A model generated the notes under the pieces. The model was not told where the DNA came from. It searched no databases and saw only the letters and a program-made list of their open reading frames with translations. A DNA stretch of 11,887 nucleotides, taken from positions 1 through 11,887 of the forward strand of contig DASSMU010000051.1 of assembly GCA_035701465.1 (NCBI GenBank), given 5' to 3'. The position numbers and the translations under genes are program-made. Source of the DNA: VRUE01 sp035701465 (GTDB lineage Bacteria; Actinomycetota; Thermoleophilia; Solirubrobacterales; 70-9). This document shows, one piece after another, positions 1 through 6,977 of this stretch. Each line of letters opens with the position of its first letter. Position 1 is the stretch's first letter.

Positions 1-1068
1 GTCGAGGTCACCTTCAACAACGGCGAAAAAACAGAAATCCCCGGAACCAAAACGGAAGAAAAATCCGGCAGCAGCTGGGCCACCGGCGTGGGAATTGACG
101 GCGTGATCGGCAACGACAAAGTCGAGATCGACAACAACGGCGACGCCCGGGTTGGGGTCGGCACCAACGGAGACGTCACCGTTCACAACAACGGAAACGT
201 CTGTGGAAACATTCGTCACGGCGTCGGCAAAAAAGTCGAATTTGGCAACAATGGCACCCAGTGCAACGGCTACAAAGTCACCGAAGGAAACGTGACCTTG
301 CCGCCCGTGAGCAGCTTCATCCCGTCCGACATCGCGACCAACAACTCCAACTTCCGCCTCGTCAAGTGCACGAAAACCAGCCCGGTCAAAGAACCGAAAG
401 GCTGCCAGTCGGACACATACTCCGTCAACAACAAAAAAGAACCCTGGACGACGACTGTGCCCTGGAACGCCAGTACGCGCACCATCTCGACGGAAAACAA
501 CGCGACCCTTACTCTGGGCGGTGGCGACTACTTCGTCTGCAAACTCACCCTGGCGAACAACTCGCACCTGATCATGGCGGCCGGCGCGACTGTCAGGGTC
601 TTCTTCGACACCCCCGAGAACTGCAAAATGTCGAACGGCGCTACTCAGATCGAAATCTCGAACAACGCCGACATCACCTCGACCGGTTATCAGCCTTCGC
701 TCAAACAGTTCAACATGCCCGGCTTCTATCTGCTGGGGTCGACGAAAATCTCGACCAAAGTCGAATTCTCGAACAACACCGGCACCAACGAGTTCGTCCT
801 CTACGCGCCGAACACCGAAATCAACCTCAGCAACAACGCGGTCTACGTCGGGATCATCGCCGGCAAAACGGTCCACCTTTCCAACAACGCGATCGTCAAG
901 CAGGACAGCGGCTTCATCCTGCCGACCGAACTCAACCCCTGGAAAGAAACCACCACCACGGGCACGACGGGCGAACCCGCAGCCACGGCGCAGTACTACT
1001 CGCCGCAGTCCTACGTCGAGTGCAGCGGCGTCGCAACGGCGGGCCTGGCGCCCAACGCCGACTGCTGA
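1..1068 (+). CDS. DUF7305/PilX-like pilus-associated surface protein, 5'-truncated
   Basis: The frame is open from base 1, so the true start lies upstream; the GTG at 88 is internal. At least 355 residues are visible, ending at TGA 1066-1068. The chain alternates short beta strands with Asn-Asn turns (FNNG, DNNG, HNNG, GNNG, ENNA, ANNS, SNNA, SNNT), as in a beta-helix. Near nt 805-900 it has the pattern YAPNTEINLSNNA, then GIIAGKTVHLSNNA, which I recognise as the DUF7305 signature found at the C-terminus of PilX-type pilus proteins; relatives usually read SGNA where this has SNNA. Several cysteines (VCG, TQC, VKC, GCQ, VCK, NCK, VEC, ADC) suggest an oxidised extracellular location. Lys is almost always AAA and Glu mostly GAA, unlike pilB. 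Being upstream of pilB and lacking a visible N-terminus, it is probably a minor pilin or pilus-associated protein; the prepilin leader would be outside the window. Confidence 0.7.
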   Translation, partial: VEVTFNNGEKTEIPGTKTEEKSGSSWATGVGIDGVIGNDKVEIDNNGDARVGVGTNGDVTVHNNGNVCGNIRHGVGKKVEFGNNGTQCNGYKVTEGNVTLPPVSSFIPSDIATNNSNFRLVKCTKTSPVKEPKGCQSDTYSVNNKKEPWTTTVPWNASTRTISTENNATLTLGGGDYFVCKLTLANNSHLIMAAGATVRVFFDTPENCKMSNGATQIEISNNADITSTGYQPSLKQFNMPGFYLLGSTKISTKVEFSNNTGTNEFVLYAPNTEINLSNNAVYVGIIAGKTVHLSNNAIVKQDSGFILPTELNPWKETTTTGTTGEPAATAQYYSPQSYVECSGVATAGLAPNADC

Positions 1069-1143
1069 TCCCCTCGCAGTACGAAGAATTGGCGCCGGGG
1101 CTCAAGCCCGAGGCCGAAGCTGCCGAGCTAGATAAGCGAACGT

Positions 1144-1737
1144 ATGAGGGAGAAGCTGAACAGCAACCCCGTCGCCCAGATCGCCTTGATCGGCGTGCTG
1201 CTGCTCGCGACCGGTTTCTTCGTGATGTCCTCGATGGGAGGCGGCGAAAAGGGCGGCAAAGAATCCGAATCGGAAGCCGCCTCGGCGGCCCTCGGCGAAG
1301 CCGCGCCGAGCGAAGCCGAAGCGCCGCCGGCCGGCCTCGACGCGGCCCTGGCGATGGTCAGCCAGGCCTCTGCCGGCGCCGCTCCGCTGCCGCGTCCCGT
1401 CTATGACGCCTGGCAGGCGGGCGACACGGTCGTCCTCCTCTTCGTCCACGACGGTGGCATCGACGACAAGCTCGTAGCCGACGCCACCGCCAGCCTCTCC
1501 GCCCTGTCCAACGTCGCCACCTTCATCGTGCCGGCGAGCAAGATCTCCCGCTATGCCGCGATCACCGAGGGCGTCGGCGTCAGTCGCGTTCCGGCGCTGG
1601 TCGTCGTCCGGCCCAAGCGCCTGCACGAGGCCGTTCCCACCGCCTCGGTCAGCTACGGCTTCCAGAGCGGCGAGAGCGTCGTGCAGGCGGTGATCGACGC
1701 CGGCTACGAAGGACCCACCGTCGACTACCACCCGTGA
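1144..1737 (+). CDS. Membrane-anchored thioredoxin-fold protein lacking CxxC
   Basis: This is a 197-residue protein with a short basic N-terminus (MREK), one membrane helix at about residues 11-28, a flexible Gly/Glu/Ala/Ser linker at about 31-75, and a globular domain from about 80 to the end. The domain reads as thioredoxin-like: a strand VVLLFVHD at about 96-103, a helix, a strand TFIVPAS, and RVPALVVV at about 148-155 with a Pro at the usual cis-proline place. The protein has no cysteine at all; the active-site position reads DGGIDD, so it cannot be a redox enzyme. The domain probably lies outside the membrane. Its stop overlaps the pilB GTG by 4 nt, so the two are translationally coupled and it is likely a structural part of the pilus machine, perhaps in the alignment-complex role of PilN/O/P, none of which is seen here. 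The function is unknown. Start ATG 1144 has only a weak SD. Confidence 0.75.
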   Translation: MREKLNSNPVAQIALIGVLLLATGFFVMSSMGGGEKGGKESESEAASAALGEAAPSEAEAPPAGLDAALAMVSQASAGAAPLPRPVYDAWQAGDTVVLLFVHDGGIDDKLVADATASLSALSNVATFIVPASKISRYAAITEGVGVSRVPALVVVRPKRLHEAVPTASVSYGFQSGESVVQAVIDAGYEGPTVDYHP

Positions 1738-3536
1738 GCATGGACTCGCGGGACTATCCGGGTCACCTGCGGCCGGTCCCCGAATCCGGCGACTCGACTG
1801 CGCCGGCCCTTGACCCCAACGCGTCCGGCACGCCCGGCCTGACCCCGCCGGTTGCGCGGGGTCGCTCGAGCGGTTTCGTCACCGACGTTCTGGTCGACCT
1901 CGGTTTCGTGGCGGAAGATCGCGCCCGCCAGGCGATCGAAGAGGCGCGCACGGCCGCGAAGCCGCCGGAGCGCCTGCTGCTGGACCAGGGGGCGATCGAC
2001 GCCGACCAGCTGGCGCGGGCCGTGGCCGAGCGCTACGGCCTCGACCACGTCGACCTCGCCGAATACCAGGTGGACATGGCGGCGGCGAACCTGATCTCGG
2101 TCAGCACGGCGCGCCGCTACAAGGCGCTCCCGGTCGGGTTCGCCGACAAGCAGACCCTGATCGTCGCGATGGCCGACCCGACCAACGTCCTCGCCGTCGA
2201 CGACATCCAGATCGCGACGGCGCTCGACTGTCGCGTCGCGGTCGCCACCGAGGAGGACATCGAATCGCTGATCGGCCGCCTCAACACGCTGCAGAGCGCC
2301 GTCAGCGAGGCGGTTACCGAAGGAGAGGCGGAGGAAGAGGAGGGCGAGCTCGGCGAGGTCGCCGACATGGAAGTCAGCGCCGAGGACGCGCCGGTGATCA
2401 AGCTCGTCTACAGCATCCTCGGCCAGGCGGTGGGGGAGGGGGCCTCCGACGTGCACTTCGAGCCCGGCGAGGGGGAGATGCGGGTGCGCTTCCGCGTCGA
2501 CGGGGTGTTGCGCGAGGCTGCGCACGTGCCGAAGCGGATGGTCAACGCGGTCGTCTCGCGGGTGAAGATTATGAGCGACCTCAACATCGCCGAGAAACGC
2601 GTGCCCCAGGACGGCCGCGTCAGCATCTCGATCGAAGAGCGCCGCGTCGACCTGCGTATCACCACGCTGCCGACCCAGCGCGGCGAGGGGGCGACGATCC
2701 GCATCCTCGACAAGGACAACGCCCAGCGCTCGCTCGACGACCTCGGCATGGACGGGTCGGCCCGCGAGCGCTTCGAGCAGTCCTTCCACCAGGCCTATGG
2801 CGCGGTTCTCGTCACCGGCCCCACCGGCTCGGGCAAGTCGACGACCCTCTACGCGGCGCTGCAGGACCTCAACGAGGTCGAGAAGAACATCATCACGATC
2901 GAGGACCCGGTCGAGTACCGCCTCGCCGGGATCAACCAGATCAACGTCAACCGCAAGGCCGGGCTCGACTTCGCCACCGGCCTGCGCTCGATGCTGCGCG
3001 CCGATCCCGACATCGTCATGGTCGGCGAGATCCGCGACGGCGAGACGGCGCGGATCGCGATCGAGGCGGCGCTGACCGGCCACATGATGCTGACCACGCT
3101 GCACACCAACGACGCTCCCGGCGCGGTCGCCCGGCTGACCAAGATGGGGGTCGAGGCCTTCCTGATCGCCTCGGCCGTCGACTGCGTCGTTGCCCAGCGG
3201 CTGGCGCGCAAGCTCTGCACCCACTGCAAGCGGCGCACGATCGTGCCGCCGCAGGCGCTCGCCGACGCCGAGATCCGTGTCGGCGGCGAGATCGAGGCCT
3301 ACGAGCCGGTCGGCTGTTCGCGCTGCAACCAGAGCGGCTACAAAGGCCGGGTGGGGCTCTACTCGGTGATGGCGATGGGCGAGCGAATCAAGGAGATGGT
3401 CGTAGCCCAGGAACCGGAGGCCGAGATCGCGAAGGTCGCTCGCGAGGAAGGCATGCTCACCCTGCGCGAGGACGGCATCGCCAAGGTCCGTGCCGGCCTC
3501 ACCAGCCTCGAGGAGGTCATCCGTGTCACCGCTTGA
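1734..3536 (+). CDS. pilB: PilB/GspE-family type IV pilus assembly ATPase
   Basis: This 600-residue hexameric motor ATPase powers pilin insertion at the cytoplasmic face of the pilus base. It opens with a Pro/Ser-rich N-terminal segment, then an MshEN/T2SSE N-terminal domain (about 48-185), a very acidic linker (about 196-215), the NTD2 region with ASDVHFEP, and the RecA-like domain. Visible motifs are Walker A GPTGSGKST (362-370), Asp box TIEDPVEY with D391, Walker B DIVMVGEIRD with E432, His box TTLHTND with H457, and a four-cysteine zinc site CTHC (495-498) plus CSRC (528-531). The zinc site and the N-terminal domain place it with extension ATPases (PilB/GspE) rather than PilT. The GTG start overlaps the upstream TGA (GTGA); ATG 1740, two codons later, is an alternative. 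The family is certain. PilB rather than GspE follows from pilT, pilC and prepilins alongside. Confidence 0.96.
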   Translation: MSMDSRDYPGHLRPVPESGDSTAPALDPNASGTPGLTPPVARGRSSGFVTDVLVDLGFVAEDRARQAIEEARTAAKPPERLLLDQGAIDADQLARAVAERYGLDHVDLAEYQVDMAAANLISVSTARRYKALPVGFADKQTLIVAMADPTNVLAVDDIQIATALDCRVAVATEEDIESLIGRLNTLQSAVSEAVTEGEAEEEEGELGEVADMEVSAEDAPVIKLVYSILGQAVGEGASDVHFEPGEGEMRVRFRVDGVLREAAHVPKRMVNAVVSRVKIMSDLNIAEKRVPQDGRVSISIEERRVDLRITTLPTQRGEGATIRILDKDNAQRSLDDLGMDGSARERFEQSFHQAYGAVLVTGPTGSGKSTTLYAALQDLNEVEKNIITIEDPVEYRLAGINQINVNRKAGLDFATGLRSMLRADPDIVMVGEIRDGETARIAIEAALTGHMMLTTLHTNDAPGAVARLTKMGVEAFLIASAVDCVVAQRLARKLCTHCKRRTIVPPQALADAEIRVGGEIEAYEPVGCSRCNQSGYKGRVGLYSVMAMGERIKEMVVAQEPEAEIAKVAREEGMLTLREDGIAKVRAGLTSLEEVIRVTA

Positions 3537-3584
3537 GGTCATGCCGGCCTCAAGGAATCGGGCCGGGGAGACGATCTAGGGCTC

Positions 3585-4748
3585 ATGGACTTCGACTTCT
3601 CCGAGGTCCTCGGCCACATGGTCGAGGTCAAAGCGTCCGACGTGCACCTGACACCCGGCTTCCCGCCCGCGATCCGCGACAAGGGGAAGATCGAGCCGAT
3701 GCAGGGCTTCCCGGTGCTCACCGGTCAGGAGACCCGCGAGGTCGTCTACAGCATCCTCAACGACGACCAGCGCAAACGCTTCGAGACTCACAAGCAGCTC
3801 GACTTCGCCTACGCGATCCCGGGCGTCGCCCGCTTCCGCGTCAACTGCTTCTTCCAGCGCGGCGCGGTCAGCGCCGCCTTCCGCCTCGTGCCGCAGGACA
3901 TCCCGGCGCTCGACTCGCTCGGCGTGCCCCAGGTGCTGCGCGAGCTGGCCGCCAAACCACGCGGCTTCGTCCTCGTCACCGGCCCTACCGGCTCGGGCAA
4001 GAGCACGACCCTGGCGGCGATGATCGACGTGATCAACTCCGAGAACCAGGACCACATCCTCACGATCGAGGACCCGATCGAGTTCCTGCACCAGCACAAG
4101 CGCTCGATCGTCAACCAGCGCGAGGTCGGCTCCGACGCCGAGGACTTCGCCCTTGGCCTGCGCGCCGCCCTGCGAGAGGATCCCGACGTCATCCTCGTCG
4201 GCGAGATGCGCGACCTGGAGACGATCTCCACCGCGCTGACCGCGGCCGAGACCGGCCACCTCGTCTTCGCCACCCTGCACACCCAGTCGACCGCGCAGAC
4301 GGTCGACCGCATCATCGACGTCTTCCCGCCCCAGCAGCAGGGTCAGGTCCGCACCCAGCTCTCGATCGCCCTGCAGGGAATCGTCACCCAGCAGCTGCTG
4401 CCCACCGCCGACGGCCTGGGCCGCACCGTCGCCACCGAGGTGCTGGTGCCGACGCCGGCGATCCGCAACCTGATCCGCGAGGGCAAGACCCACCAGATCT
4501 ACGCCGCGGTGCAGACCTCCGGTGCGGTCGGGATGCAGACCATGGACGCCGACCTGGCGCGCCTGGTGCGCAACGGAAAGATCACCCGCTCGCTGGCCGA
4601 ACAGCGTGCCTCGGTGCCCGAGGAGCTGAAGCGGCTCCTGGGCGGCGCGATGGCCGCGCCGGCAGCGCCCGATGGGAACGGGACGCCGGCGGCTCAGCAG
4701 CCGCCCACCGCATCCGCGCCTCCACCCGCCTACGCCCAGGGGGGATAG
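3585..4748 (+). CDS. pilT: PilT pilus retraction ATPase
   Basis: This 387-residue ATPase depolymerises the pilus and drives retraction and twitching-type movement. It has the short PilT N-terminal PAS-like domain (ASDVHLTPG near residue 20), Walker A GPTGSGKST (133-141), Asp box LTIEDPIEF, Walker B DVILVGEMRD with E207, His box ATLHTQ with H232, and the PilT signature AIRNLIREGK (292-301) followed by GMQTMDADL. It lacks the zinc cysteines and long N-terminus of PilB. After about residue 350 it carries a Pro/Ala/Gln-rich tail that looks disordered. It starts 48 nt after pilB at the only start codon between the pilB stop and the conserved N-terminus, with GGGGAG 15 nt upstream, and ends 3 nt before pilC. 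Presence of PilT argues for dynamic pili rather than a plain type II secretion system. Confidence 0.96.
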   Translation: MDFDFSEVLGHMVEVKASDVHLTPGFPPAIRDKGKIEPMQGFPVLTGQETREVVYSILNDDQRKRFETHKQLDFAYAIPGVARFRVNCFFQRGAVSAAFRLVPQDIPALDSLGVPQVLRELAAKPRGFVLVTGPTGSGKSTTLAAMIDVINSENQDHILTIEDPIEFLHQHKRSIVNQREVGSDAEDFALGLRAALREDPDVILVGEMRDLETISTALTAAETGHLVFATLHTQSTAQTVDRIIDVFPPQQQGQVRTQLSIALQGIVTQQLLPTADGLGRTVATEVLVPTPAIRNLIREGKTHQIYAAVQTSGAVGMQTMDADLARLVRNGKITRSLAEQRASVPEELKRLLGGAMAAPAAPDGNGTPAAQQPPTASAPPPAYAQGG

Positions 4749-4751
4749 GCG

Positions 4752-5993
4752 ATGAGCGCGACCACATTTGCTTTCCGCGCGATGGACGTCGCCGGCGCCG
4801 CGACCGCGGGCGAAGTCGAGGCCGAGTCCAAGGCGCAGGTCACCGAGCAGCTGCGCCAGCGCGGCCTGATCGTCCTCGACGTCAGCGAGAAGAGCGAGCC
4901 GTTCAAACTCGAGGACATCTGGCGGCGCTGGCAGAGCGTCGACATGCGCGAGCTCGCCGTCTTCTCGCGCCAGTTCGCCACCCTGGTTTCCTCGGGAATG
5001 CCGATGCTGCGCACCCTGCACACGCTCGAGGAGCAGACCCAGGACGACGCGATCCGCGAGGCGACCGCAGGCCTGCGCGCCGACGTCGAGGCGGGCAGCA
5101 CGCTGGAGCAGGCGATGGAGCGCCACCCAAAGGTGTTCGACAAGCTCTTCCGGGCGATGGTCCGCTCGGGCGAGGAATCGGGGCGCCTGGAGGACTCGCT
5201 CGACCGAATCGCCTTCCAGGTCGAGAAAACCGACGCTCTTCGCCGCCAGGTCAAATCGGCGCTGATGTACCCGGCGCTGGTCTTCGGCTTCGCCGTCGTC
5301 GTGCTGGTCGCGATCGTCGTGCTGGTGATCCCGGTCTTCGTCGGGGTCTTCAAAGAAATCGCCTCCGAACACCCGGGCGAAAGCGCGGCGCTGCCGCCGC
5401 CGACCCAACTCTGCGTCAGCGCATCCGAAGCGCTGACCGGTTACTGGTTCCTGATAATCCCAGGCCTGGCCATATCCGTCTTCTCCTTCTTCAGGTGGAA
5501 GAAGACCGAACGAGGCAAGGAGGCGTGGGATCGCTTCACCCTGCGGATCCCGTTCAAGATCGGCGACGTGATCCAGAAGGTCGCCTTGGCCCGCTGGTCG
5601 CGAACCTTCTCCGGCTCGGTCTCCTCGGGCGTGCCGATGCTGCAGGCGATCAAACTGACCGGCGAAACGGCCGGCAACATCGTCGTCGAACAGGCGATGG
5701 AGGACGTCTACGCCTCGGTCAAACGCGGTGGTTCCCTGGCCGGGCCGATCGAGCAGAACCCGATCTTCCCGCCGATGGTCGGCCACATGGTCGCGGTCGG
5801 CGAGGAGACCGGTCAGCTCGAACACATGATGACCAAGATCGCCGACTTCTACGAGGCCGAGGTGGACGCCAAGGTCAAGGCCCTGACAGCCCTGATCGAG
5901 CCGATCATGATCGTCTTCGTCGGCGGCATGGTCGGCTTCATCGTCGTCTCGATGTACCTGCCGCTGCTCAGTCTCTACGAAAAGATCCGCTGA
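4752..5993 (+). CDS. pilC: PilC/GspF-family inner-membrane platform protein
   Basis: This 413-residue polytopic protein couples the PilB and PilT motors to the growing pilus. An N-terminal region (FRAMD, then GEVEAESKAQVTEQLRQRG) precedes two T2SF domains at about 68-190 and 278-400, each opening with the family pattern (FSRQFATLVSSGMPML and WSRTFSGSVSSGVPML). Hydrophobic membrane segments are at about 170-197, 232-250 and 380-405. Length and two-domain layout match the family norm. ATG 4752 lies 3 nt past the pilT stop, and its G-rich SD (GGGGGGA, 4739-4745) is inside the end of pilT, so the two are coupled. It is the last gene of the motor operon. I see no clear hairpin terminator in the 28 nt before the antitoxin ATG. 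Confidence 0.95.
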   Translation: MSATTFAFRAMDVAGAATAGEVEAESKAQVTEQLRQRGLIVLDVSEKSEPFKLEDIWRRWQSVDMRELAVFSRQFATLVSSGMPMLRTLHTLEEQTQDDAIREATAGLRADVEAGSTLEQAMERHPKVFDKLFRAMVRSGEESGRLEDSLDRIAFQVEKTDALRRQVKSALMYPALVFGFAVVVLVAIVVLVIPVFVGVFKEIASEHPGESAALPPPTQLCVSASEALTGYWFLIIPGLAISVFSFFRWKKTERGKEAWDRFTLRIPFKIGDVIQKVALARWSRTFSGSVSSGVPMLQAIKLTGETAGNIVVEQAMEDVYASVKRGGSLAGPIEQNPIFPPMVGHMVAVGEETGQLEHMMTKIADFYEAEVDAKVKALTALIEPIMIVFVGGMVGFIVVSMYLPLLSLYEKIR

Positions 5994-6008
5994 GCCCCGA
6001 CTAAGTGC

Positions 6009-6014
6009 TACTGT
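6009..6014 (+). promoter_or_regulatory. Possible -10 box for a leaderless antitoxin transcript
   Basis: TACTGT fits the actinobacterial TAnnnT -10 pattern and ends 7 nt before ATG 6022, which would put the transcription start at or next to the ATG. I see no good -35. It would give the toxin-antitoxin pair its own expression apart from pilB-C. The pattern is degenerate, so confidence is low. Confidence 0.3.
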
Positions 6015-6021
6015 GACGCAC

Positions 6022-6303
6022 ATGAACAGCGTCGGGGTACGAGAGCTGCGACAGAACCTCTCCCGCTACCTGGTCAAGGTCAAAGAGGGAGAGAGCTTCA
6101 CCGTGACCGAGCGGGGGAGGGAGGTGGCGAGGCTCACGCCATCTGGTCCGGCGGATTCGCCGATCGCGCGCCTCGTGGCTGAGCGGGGAGCGACGATGCC
6201 GGTCGGCGACCTGCTGTCCCGAGCGCGCAGCTCCGACACTCCACCCGCCGTCGGACCGCCCAGCCTCGTGGTCCTCGACGAGCTTCGCGAGGAGCGCCTG
6301 TAG
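6022..6303 (+). CDS. Phd/YefM-family antitoxin
   Basis: This 93-residue protein opens MNSVGVRELRQNLSRYL, then VKEGESFTVTERGREVARLTP, the classic Phd/YefM N-terminal DNA-binding fold. The C-terminal half (PIARLVAERGATMPVGDLL to the end) is the part expected to wrap the toxin. It should neutralise the PIN toxin encoded next and autorepress the pair. I chose ATG 6022 over GTG 6013, three codons upstream, because the family begins just before the V-x-E-L-R motif and a TAnnnT box sits 7 nt before the ATG. It lies 28 nt after pilC and 8 nt before the proposed toxin start. Confidence is high for the family; the partner pairing is inferred from adjacency. Confidence 0.88.
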   Translation: MNSVGVRELRQNLSRYLVKVKEGESFTVTERGREVARLTPSGPADSPIARLVAERGATMPVGDLLSRARSSDTPPAVGPPSLVVLDELREERL

Positions 6304-6311
6304 CCGCCCGG

Positions 6312-6698
6312 CTGGTCTACCTGGACAGCTCGGCCTACGTGAAGCTGCCGCTTCGGGAGGCCGAGCGCGATGCGCTGCTCGCGGAGCTGGCCGAGTGGGA
6401 GGGCTATGTGTCGAGCGCTCTTCTTGCCGTCGAGGCGATTCGCGCTTGCGAGAAATACACAGTCGCGCACGCGGCGGACGCTCGGGCTTGGCTGGAGGGG
6501 GTAGCGCTGCTCCCACTCGACGACAGTGTGCTCGACGTCGCCACCTCCCTGGAGCCCGCCGGCCTGCGCAGCCTCGACGCCCTTCACCTCGCCACGGCTC
6601 TCGGTATTCGCGATGAGATCGGCGTTCTGGTCACTTACGACCAGCGGCTCGCGAAGGCAGCCGAAGGACATGGCCTGGTCGTCGCTGCGCCAAGTTGA
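6312..6698 (+). CDS. vapC: VapC-like PIN-domain toxin with a non-canonical or lost start
   Basis: The product is a predicted metal-dependent ribonuclease of about 128 residues. Counting from CTG 6312 it begins LVYLDSSAYVKL, the standard PIN N-terminus. All four acidic positions are visible: D5 (YLDSS), E41 (LAVEAIR), D89 (SLDALHLATA) and D110 (TYDQRLAKAA). No ATG, GTG or TTG lies in frame between the antitoxin stop and D5. The first canonical start is GTG 6339, which would drop the first beta strand and D5. So translation begins at CTG 6312 (or GTA 6300 overlapping the antitoxin stop TAG), probably coupled to the antitoxin, or the start has decayed and the toxin is dead. The body is intact, which favours a live gene with a rare start. 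The end, TGA 6696-6698, is certain. Confidence 0.8.
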   Translation: MVYLDSSAYVKLPLREAERDALLAELAEWEGYVSSALLAVEAIRACEKYTVAHAADARAWLEGVALLPLDDSVLDVATSLEPAGLRSLDALHLATALGIRDEIGVLVTYDQRLAKAAEGHGLVVAAPS

Positions 6699-6710
6699 CT
6701 GGTTATCCGG

Positions 6711-6746
6711 GATTTCACTGGAAATCAACTCCGGAACCCGAGTTTT
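6711..6746 (+). terminator. Two small dyads after the toxin gene
   Basis: GATTTC (6711-6716) and GAAATC (6721-6726) form a 6-bp hairpin with an ACTG loop. AACTC (6727-6731) and GAGTT (6740-6744) form a 5-bp stem running into TTTT. Together they could end transcription from the pil/TA side before the pilin promoter, or be an operator. Both stems are AT-rich and weak. Confidence 0.3.
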
Positions 6747-6774
6747 GGGGAGATGAAGTCCTAGTTTCGGGGAT

Positions 6775-6800
6775 TAAGGTGGCCCCATGGATGCCGATGA
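6775..6800 (+). promoter_or_regulatory. Candidate sigma-28/WhiG-type promoter of the pilin leader
   Basis: TAAG (6775-6778), 14 nt, then GCCGATGA (6793-6800) closely matches the FliA/SigD/WhiG promoter form TAAA-N14 to 16-GCCGATAA, with one mismatch in each box. The start would fall near 6807, about 14 nt before the riboswitch pairing region begins at 6821, which is where a 5' leader should start. No sigma-70-type pair in this gap looks as good. Confidence 0.5.
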
Positions 6801-6825
6801 AGGGTCCGTGATGAATCTGCCAGTG

Positions 6826-6913
6826 CCTCGGTGCTCAAAGGCAAACCCGCCGCGAGGCGGGGGCGCAAAGCCTTTCGGGACTCCCTTGGGAGTCGGCCGG
6901 GCTACCACCGGGG
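6826..6913 (+). promoter_or_regulatory. c-di-GMP class I riboswitch aptamer (GEMM-I)
   Basis: This RNA matches the GEMM-I aptamer. P1 is CCTCGGTG (6826-6833) with CACCGGGG (6906-6913), 8 bp including one G-U. The conserved core is AAAGGCAAACC (6837-6847), then a 6-bp stem CCCGCC/GGCGGG (6846-6851 with 6856-6861) capped by a GCGA GNRA loop, then GGCGCAAAGCC (6862-6872), where GGC 6840-6842 pairs with GCC 6870-6872. The third helix is GACTCC/GGAGTC (6879-6884 with 6889-6894) with a CTTG loop, followed by GGCCGGGCTACC. Aligned on the AAACC core, the ligand-contact position equivalent to G20 of the Vibrio Vc2 aptamer is G, which predicts c-di-GMP rather than the 3',3'-cGAMP-binding Ib variant (usually A). 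It sits just upstream of the major pilin genes. Confidence 0.93.
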
Positions 6914-6971
6914 TCGACAGACACCACGTGGCTTCATGCGACGGGGCTCTGGCTCAAATGATTAGGACCAT

Positions 6972-6977
6972 AGGAGG
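6972..6977 (+). promoter_or_regulatory. Strong Shine-Dalgarno of the first pilin gene
   Basis: AGGAGG ends 6 nt before ATG 6984. It is the best SD in the window and fixes the pilA1 start; most neighbours have weak ones. A strong SD fits a highly translated major pilin gated by the riboswitch. Confidence 0.85.

Noticed and set aside
1725..3542. Long minus-strand open frame (605 codons) opposite pilB
   Set aside because: High-GC mirror of a real gene; the plus-strand frame has all PilB motifs, and the minus product is a low-complexity Asp/Arg/Leu/Val-rich string with no domain.
1734..5993. Type II secretion system rather than type IV pilus
   Set aside because: PilT with its AIRNLIREGK signature and acidic major pilins under a c-di-GMP riboswitch point to a retractable pilus.
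3533..6023. Very long open frames on both strands across pilT and pilC (823 and 815 codons)
   Set aside because: Arg/Pro/Gly-rich or Asp/Val-rich shadows of pilT and pilC, running through the boundary between two clear genes.
6695..6700. TTGACT as a -35 box for the pilin leader
   Set aside because: It overlaps the toxin stop and has no fitting -10 about 17 nt downstream; the GCCGATGA element fits the leader start better.
6733..6763. GGAAC plus GTCCTA as an ECF-sigma promoter
   Set aside because: The spacer of about 20 nt is longer than usual for ECF promoters, and the sigma-28-like pair downstream is a closer match.
6826..6913. GEMM-Ib (3',3'-cGAMP) specificity for the riboswitch
   Set aside because: The position aligned with G20 of the Vc2 aptamer is G, not A, so c-di-GMP is the expected ligand.
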